Shown here one piece after another: positions 1-8,092 of a stretch of DNA of 64,000 bases. Where the stretch lies: the NCBI GenBank assembly GCA_944385125.1, contig CALWVZ010000002.1:62001-126000 (forward strand). Reading direction: 5' to 3'. The first letter of the stretch is position 1, and every line of letters starts with the position of its first letter. Source of the DNA: an uncultured Oscillospiraceae bacterium (lineage in GTDB: Bacteria; Bacillota; Clostridia; Oscillospirales; Oscillospiraceae). Both the position numbers and the translations under genes were made by a program. The notes beneath the pieces are model-generated. The model saw only the letters and a program-made list of their open reading frames with translations, was not told the DNA's origin and ran no database searches.

Positions 1-502
1 AGGTGCCCAGGATATTATCAGTGTCGCTGGTGACCAGCACATATCCCAGGGCCTGCCCGTCCTCTTCCGAGTTTATGGAGGCGGTGACCACATAATGCCC
101 TTTTTTATAAATTCCCCCCAGGTCGCTTATGACCAGGTTCTCCCGGTTCTCCATACTGAATATCAGTTCAAGGGGAATGTGCTTGCCCATATGCTCGCAC
201 ACCGGGGCCCGGTCCGAGCAGGAGACTATCACGCCGCCGCTGTCTGTTATCATTATGTTGTTCCCGGTGGAGCGGGAAATAGCGCTTATGGCCATGCTCA
301 GCAGCCAGCTGTTGAGGGAGTCGGTGTTGCTTATGGCTGCGGCTGTACGGGAGACTTCCATTGCGCTGTTGGTCATGGAGTTTTGATATTCCCGGATAAA
401 GTATATCCGCCCTATGCCCACGCAGGCAAAGGCCACCAGCAGAAAGCAGGTCAGGACCAGCAAGGCCGTGGCGGTGAAGTTCCTTAAATAAATGCTTTTC
501 AT
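1..502 (-). CDS. Sensor histidine kinase, N-terminal part (cut by window edge)
   Basis: The reading frame starts at an ATG at 502 and runs off the left edge after about 167 residues, so only the sensor half is visible. Residues about 11-35 form one hydrophobic segment, followed by an extracytoplasmic stretch of roughly 130 residues with alternating hydrophobic strands and no recognisable motif. The HAMP and kinase domains would lie beyond the window. It begins 6 bases after the stop of the response regulator gene, so the two are almost certainly one operon and a cognate pair. Calling it a kinase rests on this context and on the topology, not on a visible kinase domain. Ligand unknown. Confidence 0.72.
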   Translation of the reverse strand, partial: MKSIYLRNFTATALLVLTCFLLVAFACVGIGRIYFIREYQNSMTNSAMEVSRTAAAISNTDSLNSWLLSMAISAISRSTGNNIMITDSGGVIVSCSDRAPVCEHMGKHIPLELIFSMENRENLVISDLGGIYKKGHYVVTASINSEEDGQALGYVLVTSDTDNILGT

Positions 503-508
503 CAAAGC

Positions 509-1192
509 TTACTCGGTGACTTCAAACTTGTAGCCCACGCCCCAGACAGTCTTCAGGCACCACTTGTCGCTGACGCCCTCCAGCTTTTCCCGAAGCCGCT
601 TAACGTGCACGTCCACGGTGCGGGAGTCGCCGAAATAGTCGAAGCCCCATACCTCGTCCAGCAGCTGGTTCCTGGTGAAGACCCGGTTGGGGGAGGCCGC
701 CAGATGGTACAGCAGCTCCATCTCTTTGGGAGGCGTATCCACCTTGACCCCGTCCACGATGAGCTCATAGGAGTCCAGGTTTATCACCAGCTTGTCGAAA
801 GTCAGCTTCTTTTCCACCGGGGCGTCGGCGTCGGTACGGCGCATGACGGCGTGGATACGGGCCAGCAGCTCCTTCACCTCAAAGGGCTTGGTCACATAGT
901 CGTCGGCCCCCATTTCCAGGCCGCTGACCTTGTCGCTGGTCTCGCCCTTGGCGGTGAGCATGATGATGGGCACGGAGGACTTTCTCCGTATATCCTTGCA
1001 CACCTGCCAGCCGTCCTTCACCGGCAGCATAATGTCCAGCAGCACCACGTCCGGGGCAAAGAGGTCGAACATGGATTCGGCCTTGCCTCCGTCGGAGGCT
1101 ATCATCACTTCAAAGCCGTCCTTACCCAGGTAGAGCCTCAGCAGTTCGGCTATATTTCCGTCGTCTTCAACTATCAAGGCGCGTTTTGTCAT
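509..1192 (-). CDS. OmpR/PhoB-family response regulator
   Basis: 227 residues, the usual length of the family. The N-terminal receiver domain (about 3-115) shows the acidic pair EDD near residue 9, the phosphoacceptor Asp in VVLLDIMLP and the conserved Lys of TAKGE and of YVTKPF. The C-terminal winged-helix DNA-binding domain (about 130-225) ends with the typical DVHVKRLREKLE and VWGVGYKF motifs. It would be phosphorylated by the kinase encoded immediately downstream and then bind promoter DNA. The start has a GAGGGG-type ribosome site. The regulon cannot be inferred from the neighbours. YycF-like and PhoP-like proteins look similar, so no gene symbol is given. Confidence 0.93.
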   Translation of the reverse strand: MTKRALIVEDDGNIAELLRLYLGKDGFEVMIASDGGKAESMFDLFAPDVVLLDIMLPVKDGWQVCKDIRRKSSVPIIMLTAKGETSDKVSGLEMGADDYVTKPFEVKELLARIHAVMRRTDADAPVEKKLTFDKLVINLDSYELIVDGVKVDTPPKEMELLYHLAASPNRVFTRNQLLDEVWGFDYFGDSRTVDVHVKRLREKLEGVSDKWCLKTVWGVGYKFEVTE

Positions 1193-1294
1193 TTATATTC
1201 TGCCCCTCTCCATAATATAATTTCATGGCATAATTATACTGCAAGCGGCGACGCAAAGGTTAAAAATGTGTAAAAAGCGGTTTTTAATAAAGCC

Positions 1295-2671
1295 TTAATA
1301 GTCCAGCTTCTCCAGCTCCAGCAGGGCCAGGATATATATCTCCAGGGCCTCCTTCATCCAGTCCTCGCAGGCGGCCTCGTCCACGCCGTGGATAGGTCCG
1401 GCAAAGGCCGGGGCCGGACGCTCCGGGTGCTCCGGGCCGAAGGATACGGCGTTGGGGAAGTGGCGGGCATAGGTGCCGCCGCCTATGGTGTAGGGCTTGG
1501 CGTTCTCCCCGGTGACGGCATTGTAGGCCTGGGTGCAGACCTGGATGGCGGGATTGTCCAGGCTCATGTAGAAGGGCACGGAGTCCCCGGTTTTCACCAC
1601 TCTGGCAAGGCTGCCCCAGTTCTGCTCCAGCAGGGCCTTCAGCTTGTCTCCGCTGCTGGTGGTGGGATAGCGGCTGTCCACGCTCTGGAAGATGTGTCCG
1701 TCCTCCACCCCTATCTCCCCGCCGATTATGGTGAGGGGCTCGAACATCTCGTCCCGGGCCTGGGCGTCTATTCCCTTACCGTAATAGTCGCAGTGGAGCC
1801 GCCGGAGCCCCAGGAAGAACCCCCTTTCCTCGCCCCGGAGCAGTTCCTTGTCCAGGATATACTCCACCAGCAGGGCGATGGCGTTGTTGGCCTCCTCGGG
1901 GTGGCAGGCATGGCCGCCCACGCCCTTTGCGGTGAGGCGCCACAGTCCCTCCTCTTTTTCGGCTGTTACGGTCTCGGTGGACTCCAGTTCCCCTTCATGG
2001 CGCAGCCAGGCCTGGGCGCTGCCGGGGATGACATTGGGGGCCACGCCGCCCCGGATATCCGCCACCCTGTCCAAGGGCAGAGTGGAGATGACCCTGGCGT
2101 GGAAAATGCCCTTCTCCCCGTTGCACAGGGGGAAGTTGGCGTCGGGGCTGAAGCAGAAGAGAGGCGCCGGGTACTTTTCAAGATAGTACTCCAGATCCTG
2201 CATCTTGCTCTCCTCGTCCGCCCCCAGCAGGGCACGGACCGGGTAGCGCAGCTCCACGCCCCTGTCCTTCAGGTACTTCAGGGCATAGAGACAGAGCACG
2301 CTGGGCCCCTTGTCGTCCATCACGCCCCGGCCTATGATGTAGCCCTCTTTCCGGCGCAGGGTGAAGGGGTCCTCATTCCAGCCGGCGCTGGGCACCACGT
2401 CCAGATGGGTGATGGTGGCCAGGCAGTTCTCGCCCTGGCCCACCTGGGCATAGCCTATCATATTTTCACAGTTGACGGTATCCAGCCCCAGCTCCCCGGC
2501 TATCTCCAGGCCCAGCTCCAGGGCCTTTGCCGGCCCGGGACCGAAGGGCATGCCCGGCTGGGCCTGGCCTCTGACGCTGTCAATGGCGACCAGCCGTCCT
2601 ATGTCCCTTATCACATTCTCCCAGTTTTCGCTGACAAAGCTCTTTACATCGTTCATGGTCTTGTTATCCAT
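1295..2671 (-). CDS. M20-family dipeptidase (PepV/Sapep-like)
   Basis: 458 residues, typical of the PepV branch of M20 zinc peptidases. The metal-ligand motif appears as THLDVVP (His and Asp), followed by GRGVMDDKGP with the bridging Asp, ADEESKMQD with catalytic and metal-binding Glu, and the later GGGTYARHFPNAVSFGP with the last His ligand. A lid domain lies between about 190 and 330. It would hydrolyse dipeptides (carnosine-like or D-Ala-containing) in the cytoplasm. The start has AGGAAGGA about 9 bases upstream. It is the sole gene between the two-component pair and plsY and is probably its own transcription unit, since a terminator sits upstream of it at 2771-2801. Confidence 0.9.
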   Translation of the reverse strand: MDNKTMNDVKSFVSENWENVIRDIGRLVAIDSVRGQAQPGMPFGPGPAKALELGLEIAGELGLDTVNCENMIGYAQVGQGENCLATITHLDVVPSAGWNEDPFTLRRKEGYIIGRGVMDDKGPSVLCLYALKYLKDRGVELRYPVRALLGADEESKMQDLEYYLEKYPAPLFCFSPDANFPLCNGEKGIFHARVISTLPLDRVADIRGGVAPNVIPGSAQAWLRHEGELESTETVTAEKEEGLWRLTAKGVGGHACHPEEANNAIALLVEYILDKELLRGEERGFFLGLRRLHCDYYGKGIDAQARDEMFEPLTIIGGEIGVEDGHIFQSVDSRYPTTSSGDKLKALLEQNWGSLARVVKTGDSVPFYMSLDNPAIQVCTQAYNAVTGENAKPYTIGGGTYARHFPNAVSFGPEHPERPAPAFAGPIHGVDEAACEDWMKEALEIYILALLELEKLDY

Positions 2672-2770
2672 AGCTTTTCCTTCCTGCGGTTCATGTGCCG
2701 CCGGTAAAATATTCCGTATTAAAATATACTACTGACAGGCCGATTTTGCAACACGATAGGCTCTCAAGGA

Positions 2771-2801
2771 AAAACGTGCGGGCTTTCGCTCCGCACGTTT
2801 T
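2771..2801 (-). terminator. Rho-independent terminator after plsY
   Basis: A perfect 11-bp inverted repeat (2771-2781 with 2791-2801) has a 9-base loop and an A-run on one side and a T-run on the other. It lies downstream of plsY on the minus strand. Confidence 0.8.
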
Positions 2802-2838
2802 GTCTCTGTGTTATTTCTTTTTGGTTTTCGGGCGTATC

Positions 2839-3456
2839 TCAGTTCTCCTTGGTCTTGACCCTTTTGGCGGCCTTGAAGTCCGGTTCGGTGCCCTTTATGA
2901 GACGCACTATGTTCTCCCTGTGGCGGTAGACCACTATGCACATGGCCACCACCCCCAGCACCATTCTGGGGCCGGAGACGCCGAAGATAAAGGGCCCTAT
3001 GCCCGCCGCCAGGGCTCCCAGCACGGAACCCAGAGAGACCTTCTTACTGAGGAAGGCCCCAAGCAAAAAGCAGGCAATGACCAGCAGGCCCACCCGCCAG
3101 TCCAGCATCAGGGACAGGGCCCCGCCTACGGAGACGCCTTTGCCCCCCTTGAAGCCGTAGAACACCGGGAAACAGTGGCCCACTATGCAGCATATGCCGC
3201 CCATGGACAGGCCCACATCCCCCAGCAGCAGATAGCCCGCCCCCATGGAGATGACCGCCTTCAGCACATCGGCCCCCAGAGTGAGAAAGCCTGCGGACAT
3301 ACCGTAGACTCTGGCCATGTTGGTGGCTCCCGCATTGCCGCTGCCCTTGGAGCGCACGTCTGCGCCGTACATTTTCCGTGACATATATATAGACAGGCTC
3401 ACCGAGCCCAGAAGATAGCTGCCCAGGGCCACCAGCAGATACTTGAAGATTTCCAT
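2839..3456 (-). CDS. plsY: Glycerol-3-phosphate acyltransferase PlsY
   Basis: About 205 residues from the ATG at 3456, which has GGGAGGAC just upstream. The longer frame to 3492 adds a polar extension unlike the family. PlsY transfers the acyl group from acyl-phosphate to glycerol-3-phosphate at the inner face of the membrane, the first step of phospholipid synthesis. Visible family motifs are LGSVSLSIYMSRKMYGADVR, SGNAGATNMARVYG and GGKGVSVG, with about five membrane segments. A 5' leader of about 75 bases separates it from its likely promoter. It stands alone between pseudouridine synthase and dipeptidase genes. Start choice is inference; family assignment is secure. Confidence 0.95.
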   Translation of the reverse strand: MEIFKYLLVALGSYLLGSVSLSIYMSRKMYGADVRSKGSGNAGATNMARVYGMSAGFLTLGADVLKAVISMGAGYLLLGDVGLSMGGICCIVGHCFPVFYGFKGGKGVSVGGALSLMLDWRVGLLVIACFLLGAFLSKKVSLGSVLGALAAGIGPFIFGVSGPRMVLGVVAMCIVVYRHRENIVRLIKGTEPDFKAAKRVKTKEN

Positions 3457-3536
3457 TGCCGTCCTCCCTCGTTTTTCAGGAAACTTTGCCAAAAATTTAT
3501 TTCAATTTTTTGAAGTATATTGATAGCAACAGCGCA

Positions 3537-3565
3537 ATTATACAATCCCGATGTCAATTTAGCAA
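3537..3565 (-). promoter_or_regulatory. Sigma-A-type promoter for plsY
   Basis: On the minus strand TTGCTA (3565-3560) is followed after 17 bases by a perfect TATAAT (3542-3537). The surrounding DNA is AT-rich, unlike its neighbours. Confidence 0.65.
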
Positions 3566-3662
3566 TATGGAAATCCACATGTTTTTATTTTTTTAACCTT
3601 TTCTTAATAGTCTTGAGGACTCCTGCCGCCGGAGCATCGGGAGGGTCCCCGCTTTTGGCGCC

Positions 3663-4307
3663 TCAGAGGCTCCAGAGTACCCAGGGATAGGTATCCGGCG
3701 GCTGCTTTGAAAAGCTCATAGTCTCCCCTGTCATTGGGTGCTTGAAGCTGAGAGCCTGGGAAAACAGGGCCAGGGGGCAGTCGTCCTGAGCAGCGCAGTA
3801 CTTCCGCTCCCCCACCAGGGGCAGGCCCCGGGAGGCGAATTGACAGCGTATCTGATGGGTGCGCCCGGTATGCAGTCTCACCCGCACCAGGCTCAGGCCC
3901 TCCTTCCGCCCCAGGGTCTCATAGTCCAGCAGGGCCTCCTGCACGCCCTTCCCCGGCTCCCTGGTGACAAAGCTCATCTTCCTGGCCTTGTCCCTGTACA
4001 TCAGGTCCCGCATGGAGCCCCGGTCCGGGCAATCCCCCCGGACTGCGGCCAGGTACTCCTTGCCTATGCCCTCTTCCCTTATCTGGCGGCTCAGCTCCGA
4101 GGCGGAGCGGGCGTTTCTGGCCAGGACCATCAGCCCGGAGGTGGCCCGGTCCAGCCGGTGGACGGTACGTACATCCGCCGCCTCATCCCCCAGCTGACGG
4201 CGCAGCAGCTCCGGCAGGCCGCCCGCCTCGTCGGTGGACAACACTTTTGGAGGCTTTATGCAGACCAGTATGTCCTTGTCAATATACAATATATCCAGCT
4301 TATCCAT
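3663..4307 (-). CDS. RluA-family pseudouridine synthase
   Basis: 214 residues, so only the catalytic domain is present and the S4 RNA-binding domain of RluC/RluD is missing. The signature HRLDRATSGLMVLA carries the catalytic Asp, and HTGRTHQIRCQFA is the second conserved block. It isomerises uridine in rRNA or tRNA. The short form resembles single-domain RluA/TruC-like enzymes, so the target site cannot be named. GGGAGGAGA precedes the ATG. It is divergent from the RlmD-like methyltransferase, another RNA-modifying enzyme, and shares its upstream region. Confidence 0.9.
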   Translation of the reverse strand: MDKLDILYIDKDILVCIKPPKVLSTDEAGGLPELLRRQLGDEAADVRTVHRLDRATSGLMVLARNARSASELSRQIREEGIGKEYLAAVRGDCPDRGSMRDLMYRDKARKMSFVTREPGKGVQEALLDYETLGRKEGLSLVRVRLHTGRTHQIRCQFASRGLPLVGERKYCAAQDDCPLALFSQALSFKHPMTGETMSFSKQPPDTYPWVLWSL

Positions 4308-4350
4308 ATCCTCTGTCTCCTCCCGGATATATTAACACAGGCCCGGCTCT

Positions 4351-4378
4351 TTGCAAAGAGCGGCTTTTGTGTTATCAT
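4351..4378 (+). promoter_or_regulatory. Possible promoter for the RlmD-like gene
   Basis: TTGCAA (4351-4356), a 16-base spacer and TATCAT (4373-4378) lie 23 bases ahead of the GTG start. The -35 overlaps a perfect hairpin (4346-4361) between the divergent genes. Confidence 0.45.
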
Positions 4379-4400
4379 GTCGTAAAAACAAAGGAAACGG

Positions 4401-5612
4401 GTGTTCGATTTGAGTGAAAGCTATAAAGCCCCCTGCCCCCACCACCGCCAGTGCGGCGGCTGCCAGCTGCAAAACCTCCCCTATGCCCGGCAGCTGGAGC
4501 ACAAGCAGAGGGAGGCGGTAAAGATACTGGGCGGCTTCGGCCATGTGGAGAACATCATAGGCATGGAAGAGCCCCTGCACTACCGCAACAAGGTCCATGC
4601 TGCCTTCGGCCTGGACCGGCGCAGGAAGGTGATATCCGGCATATACCAGCCCGGCAGCCACGCCATTGTCCCGGTGGACGAGTGCATGATAGAGGACGAG
4701 ACGGCGGACAGGATAATCCTCAGCATACGCAAGCTGCTGCCGGAATTCAAAATTCAGGTCTACGACGAGCTCAGCGGCAGCGGCTGGCTGCGCCATGTGC
4801 TGGTGAAGCGGGGCTTTGCCACAGGAGAGCTGATGGTGGTGCTGGTGGCGGTCAGCCCCATATTCAAGCTGCAAAAGCCCTTTCTTAAAAAGCTGCTGGA
4901 GCTGCACCCGGAGATAAGCACAGTCATCCTGAACATAAACGACCGCTTCGGCCCGGTGGTGCTGGGCAAGCGGGAGAAAGTGATATACGGCAGCGGCTAC
5001 ATCCAGGACCTGCTGCTGGGCAGGCGCTTTCGCATCTCCCCCGGCTCCTTCTATCAGATAAACCCCGCCCAGACGGAGAAGCTCTATTCCCTGGCCCTGG
5101 ACTTTGCCGCCCTCAGCGGGGAAGAGACGGTGCTGGACGCCTACTGCGGCACCGGCACCATCGGGCTCTGCGCCTCGGCCCGGGCAAAGCAGGTGATAGG
5201 GGTGGAGATAAACCGGGATGCGGTGAAGGACGCCATAGCCAACGCCCGCCTCAACGGGATAAAGAACTGCTGGTTTGCCGCCGGGGACGCCGGGCAGTAT
5301 ATGGAGAGCCTGGCTGCGGAGGGTCACAGGCCGGAGGTGGTGTTCATGGACCCGCCCAGAAACGGCAGCGACCAGCGCTTCCTCTCCTCCCTTATCAGAA
5401 CTGCGCCGGAAAGAATAGTCTATATCTCCTGCAACATCGAGACCCAGGCCCGGGACATGGATATCCTGCTCCGGGGCGGCTACCGGGTGGAGAAGCTCCA
5501 GCCGGTGGACATGTTCCCTTTTACAAATCATACAGAATGTGTGGCTCTGCTGACCAAGCTGCCAAAAATTCGGAGCAGTTCCCCGGTCCGGCCCCGGCAC
5601 ACACTTCGCTGA
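4401..5612 (+). CDS. rlmD: RNA uracil-C5 methyltransferase (RlmD/RumA-like)
   Basis: 403 residues with a GTG start 8 bases after AAGGAAA. It methylates C5 of a uridine in rRNA (m5U1939 type) or tRNA using SAM. The N-terminus has a cysteine cluster, CPHHRQCGGC plus a later Cys, typical of the 4Fe-4S site of this family. The Rossmann fold is marked by DAYCGTGTIGL, the substrate loop by MDPPRNG, and the catalytic Cys by YISCN. The protein starts directly at the cluster, so the N-terminal TRAM domain of E. coli RlmD is absent. Whether it is RlmD, RlmCD or TrmA-like in specificity cannot be read from the sequence. The symbol is tentative. Confidence 0.85.
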   Translation: MFDLSESYKAPCPHHRQCGGCQLQNLPYARQLEHKQREAVKILGGFGHVENIIGMEEPLHYRNKVHAAFGLDRRRKVISGIYQPGSHAIVPVDECMIEDETADRIILSIRKLLPEFKIQVYDELSGSGWLRHVLVKRGFATGELMVVLVAVSPIFKLQKPFLKKLLELHPEISTVILNINDRFGPVVLGKREKVIYGSGYIQDLLLGRRFRISPGSFYQINPAQTEKLYSLALDFAALSGEETVLDAYCGTGTIGLCASARAKQVIGVEINRDAVKDAIANARLNGIKNCWFAAGDAGQYMESLAAEGHRPEVVFMDPPRNGSDQRFLSSLIRTAPERIVYISCNIETQARDMDILLRGGYRVEKLQPVDMFPFTNHTECVALLTKLPKIRSSSPVRPRHTLR

Positions 5613-5615
5613 AGA

Positions 5616-5647
5616 TAAACTAAACCACGGGCTTACTAAACTAAACC
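5616..5647 (+). repeat. Two 11-bp direct repeats spaced 21 bp, upstream of the XRE gene
   Basis: TAAACTAAACC occurs at 5616-5626 and again at 5637-5647, exactly two helical turns apart, ending 10 bases before the -35 hexamer of the next gene. It looks like a regulator binding site on one DNA face. Confidence 0.5.
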
Positions 5648-5656
5648 GTCTGTCCC

Positions 5657-5685
5657 TTGAATACTCCGGCAGCTGAGGGTATAAT
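5657..5685 (+). promoter_or_regulatory. Strong promoter of the XRE regulator gene
   Basis: TTGAAT (5657-5662), a 17-base spacer and a perfect TATAAT (5680-5685). Transcription would start near 5692, 25 bases ahead of the ATG. Confidence 0.8.
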
Positions 5686-5716
5686 CTCCTCAAAGGCTGA
5701 AAGGAGCAAAGGACAT

Positions 5717-6118
5717 ATGGAAAAGCAGACTTTGGGAGAGATGATAGCGGCACTGCGCCGGGAGAAGCAGCTGACCCAGGCCGAACTTGCCGAGAAGATG
5801 GGAGTCACGGACAAGGCCGTGTCCAAGTGGGAGCGCAATCTCTCCTGCCCGGATGTAAGCAGCATACCCCGTCTGGCAGAGATACTGGGGGTGAGCCCTG
5901 GGGATCTCATAGAGGCTAAGGCAGCGCCGGTGCGGGAAAGCGAAAAGAAATTCCCCGGCGGGCAGATCTACTTTATTCTCAATGCAGTAGCCCTGGCTAT
6001 GGGCGCCGCCGTGACAGTGCTTTCTTTTTTAAAGGAGCTGGACATGTCTTCCGGCTTCGGCCTGCTGGGCATAGGGCTGTTCTGCCTGGCTTTATCTGCT
6101 ATGAGGGAGAGGAGCTGA
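5717..6118 (+). CDS. XRE-family regulator with membrane tail
   Basis: About 133 residues from the ATG at 5717, which has AAGGAG about 10 bases upstream. The longer frame from 5657 begins inside the promoter and is rejected. Residues about 5-62 are a Cro/C1-type helix-turn-helix (REKQLTQAELAEKMGV and AVSKWERNLSCPDVS). After a short charged linker come two hydrophobic segments, about 82-104 and 112-128, so the DNA-binding domain appears anchored in the membrane, as is common for small Clostridial XRE proteins. The paired direct repeats upstream of its promoter suggest autoregulation (inference). Signal and targets unknown. Confidence 0.88.
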   Translation: MEKQTLGEMIAALRREKQLTQAELAEKMGVTDKAVSKWERNLSCPDVSSIPRLAEILGVSPGDLIEAKAAPVRESEKKFPGGQIYFILNAVALAMGAAVTVLSFLKELDMSSGFGLLGIGLFCLALSAMRERS

Positions 6119-6137
6119 GACGCTCGGTACATAAACT

Positions 6138-6169
6138 GCAAAAGCCGCCGGCAGCCCGGCGGCTTTTGC
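6138..6169. terminator. Bidirectional terminator between convergent genes
   Basis: Perfect 14-bp stem (6138-6151 with 6156-6169) with a 4-base loop and A/T runs at its ends, between the plus-strand XRE gene and the minus-strand deacylase gene. Confidence 0.85.
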
Positions 6170-6186
6170 TTTGCTGCATTTCTTGT

Positions 6187-6744
6187 TTATTCCTCTATCA
6201 CCCAGGGCAGCTCCACGAAGGCAGGCTCATGGTGCAGAGCCGGGACCAGGAGCTTCAGCACATCAGCGGTCCTCAGTTTCAGGCTGCTGGTATTTATGCA
6301 GGGGTGGCAGCCGAAGAACTCCGCCTTTTCCAGGTCCTTATCTATGAGCAGGCGCACCTTCCCCGCCTTGTCGTTCATCAGGCCCAGGATGCTAACGGAG
6401 CCGGGGGTGATGTCCAGCAGCTCCAGCATCTGCTCCGGCGTTGCAAAGGAGAGGCGGGCGGTGCCTATCTGCTTGGAGAGTATCTTAGTCTTGAAGGGCT
6501 TGTCCCCCGGCATCAGCAGCAGATACACCTCCGTCTGCTGGCGGTTTGTCAGCAGCAGGTTCTTGCATATCTCGCAGCCCAGGAGCTTTTCCACCTCATG
6601 GCAGACCTCTATGGTGTCGGCGTGTTCGTGGTCCACTCTCCAGTATTCGATGTTCAGTCCCTCCAGCAGCTCATAGCAGCGCTCCTCCTTGGCTATGCGC
6701 TCATCTGCCGGACGGCCTTTATACAGTGTTTCGTCTATTTTCAT
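6187..6744 (-). CDS. YbaK/ProX-type aminoacyl-tRNA deacylase
   Basis: 185 residues from the ATG at 6744, two bases after the stop of the CoA-transferase gene. The longer frame to 7005 only overlaps that gene. The protein matches stand-alone trans-editing proteins of the YbaK/PrdX superfamily, which clear mischarged Ala-tRNA-Pro or similar. Visible features are the CHEVEKLLGCEICKNLLLTN block, an internal FKTKILSKQIGTARLSFATPEQ and a glycine/proline-rich substrate segment TPGSVSILGLMNDKAGKV. Translation is probably coupled to the upstream gene. Why an editing factor sits behind a CoA-transferase is unclear. Confidence 0.85.
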   Translation of the reverse strand: MKIDETLYKGRPADERIAKEERCYELLEGLNIEYWRVDHEHADTIEVCHEVEKLLGCEICKNLLLTNRQQTEVYLLLMPGDKPFKTKILSKQIGTARLSFATPEQMLELLDITPGSVSILGLMNDKAGKVRLLIDKDLEKAEFFGCHPCINTSSLKLRTADVLKLLVPALHHEPAFVELPWVIEE

Positions 6745-6746
6745 AT

Positions 6747-8081
6747 TTACCTCTTGTTGGAGGGCAGCCAGATGCGCTGCTCCTCCGCTTTTTTTATAAG
6801 CTCCTCCCGGAAATCCGGGTGAGCTATGGATATGAGCATGTCTGCTCTCTGCCAGGTGTTCATCCCCGCCAGGTTCACCGCCCCATACTCGGTGACTATA
6901 TAGTGGCACTGGCTCCTGGGGGTGGTGATTATGTCCCCGGCAAAGCCCGGCAGAATACGGGAATGGCGCTGCCCCCCCTTGTCGGTATAGGTGGAGCTCA
7001 TGCACAGGAAGGACTTGCCCCCCCTGGCCTGGCTGGCCCCCAGCACATAGTCCAGCTGGCCGCCGGTGCCGCTTATCTGACGGCTGCCGGAACTCTCGGA
7101 GTTCACCTGGCCGTACAGGTCCACGTTCAAACAGCCGTTTATGGATATCATGTTCTCGTTTTTTGCTATGGTCTCCGGGCTGTTCACATAGCTGAGCGGG
7201 AAGCCGGCTATGCCCGGGTTGTCGTCCACCCAGTCATAGAGCTCTTTGCTGCCTATGGCCAGGCCCAGCACGCCCTTGCCCGGGTGCAGGCTCTTGCGGC
7301 GGTTGGTGAGCTTCCCGGCCTTGAACATGGCCAGATAACCGTCGGAGCAGAGCTCGGTGTGCATGCCCAGGTCCTTAAGCTCCGAGCCGGCTATAAGCTC
7401 CCCCAGGGCATTGGGCATGCCGCCTATGCCCAGCTGGATGGTGGCCCCGTCCACTATGTGGGGGAAGATATGCCTGGCAATGGCCAGGTCGGTTTCGCTG
7501 GGTGGCGGGGAGAGCATCTCCCACAAGGGGCGGTAACCCGCCTCCACCACCTTGTCCACTTCGGATATGTGTACCCATTCCCGCTCCCCGCCGTGGATAC
7601 GGGGCATGGCCTCGTTCACTTCCAGGATGACGGTCTTTGCCTTTTCGATAATGTCCCGTGAGACGCCCACGGCGCAGGAGAGGCTGAAATAGCCGTGCCT
7701 GTCCATAGGGGAGACAGTCACCATGGCTACGTCCACTGTGAGATAGTTTTTGTAATACCAGCCCAAGTTGCGAAAGACCATGGGGGTAAAGAAGGCCCGG
7801 CCCTTGTCGCAGAGGCGGCGCTCATAGGCGGAACAGTGCCAGCTGTTGTAGACGAAGTGCTCCAGGCTCTCGTCGCACTCCGCCACGGCTATGGGGCCCG
7901 GCAGCAGGTTGCCCCGGACCTTCACATTGCGCAGCTCGTCCCGACGCTTTGCCAGGGCGGCGTCCAGACTCACGGGGAAACCGTTGTTGGAGCTGTAGTC
8001 CACCCAATCCCCGCTCTTCACCAGCTGCACCGCCTCCTGGGCGGTGCAGAGCTTCATGCGGTATTCTTCAAAGCAGTTCAT
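6747..8081 (-). CDS. Butyryl-CoA:acetate or 4-hydroxybutyrate CoA-transferase
   Basis: 444 residues, class I CoA-transferase of the acetyl-CoA hydrolase/transferase family. The motif GIGGMPNALGELI is followed by DLGMHTELCSDG, whose Glu (about residue 243) corresponds to the catalytic Glu near position 238 of Clostridium aminobutyricum AbfT as I recall it. GQVNSESSGSRQISGTGGQL is characteristic of the But/4HbT branch. It would move CoA between butyryl-CoA (or 4-hydroxybutyryl-CoA) and acetate, the last step of butyrate fermentation. The But and 4HbT subgroups cannot be told apart by eye. It is the second of three tightly packed minus-strand genes. Confidence 0.88.
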   Translation of the reverse strand: MNCFEEYRMKLCTAQEAVQLVKSGDWVDYSSNNGFPVSLDAALAKRRDELRNVKVRGNLLPGPIAVAECDESLEHFVYNSWHCSAYERRLCDKGRAFFTPMVFRNLGWYYKNYLTVDVAMVTVSPMDRHGYFSLSCAVGVSRDIIEKAKTVILEVNEAMPRIHGGEREWVHISEVDKVVEAGYRPLWEMLSPPPSETDLAIARHIFPHIVDGATIQLGIGGMPNALGELIAGSELKDLGMHTELCSDGYLAMFKAGKLTNRRKSLHPGKGVLGLAIGSKELYDWVDDNPGIAGFPLSYVNSPETIAKNENMISINGCLNVDLYGQVNSESSGSRQISGTGGQLDYVLGASQARGGKSFLCMSSTYTDKGGQRHSRILPGFAGDIITTPRSQCHYIVTEYGAVNLAGMNTWQRADMLISIAHPDFREELIKKAEEQRIWLPSNKR

Positions 8082-8092
8082 GGCAAACCCTC

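Noticed and set aside
6745..7005. Longer N-terminus for the YbaK-like protein
   Set aside because: It overlaps the CoA-transferase gene in another frame and has low-complexity shadow composition.
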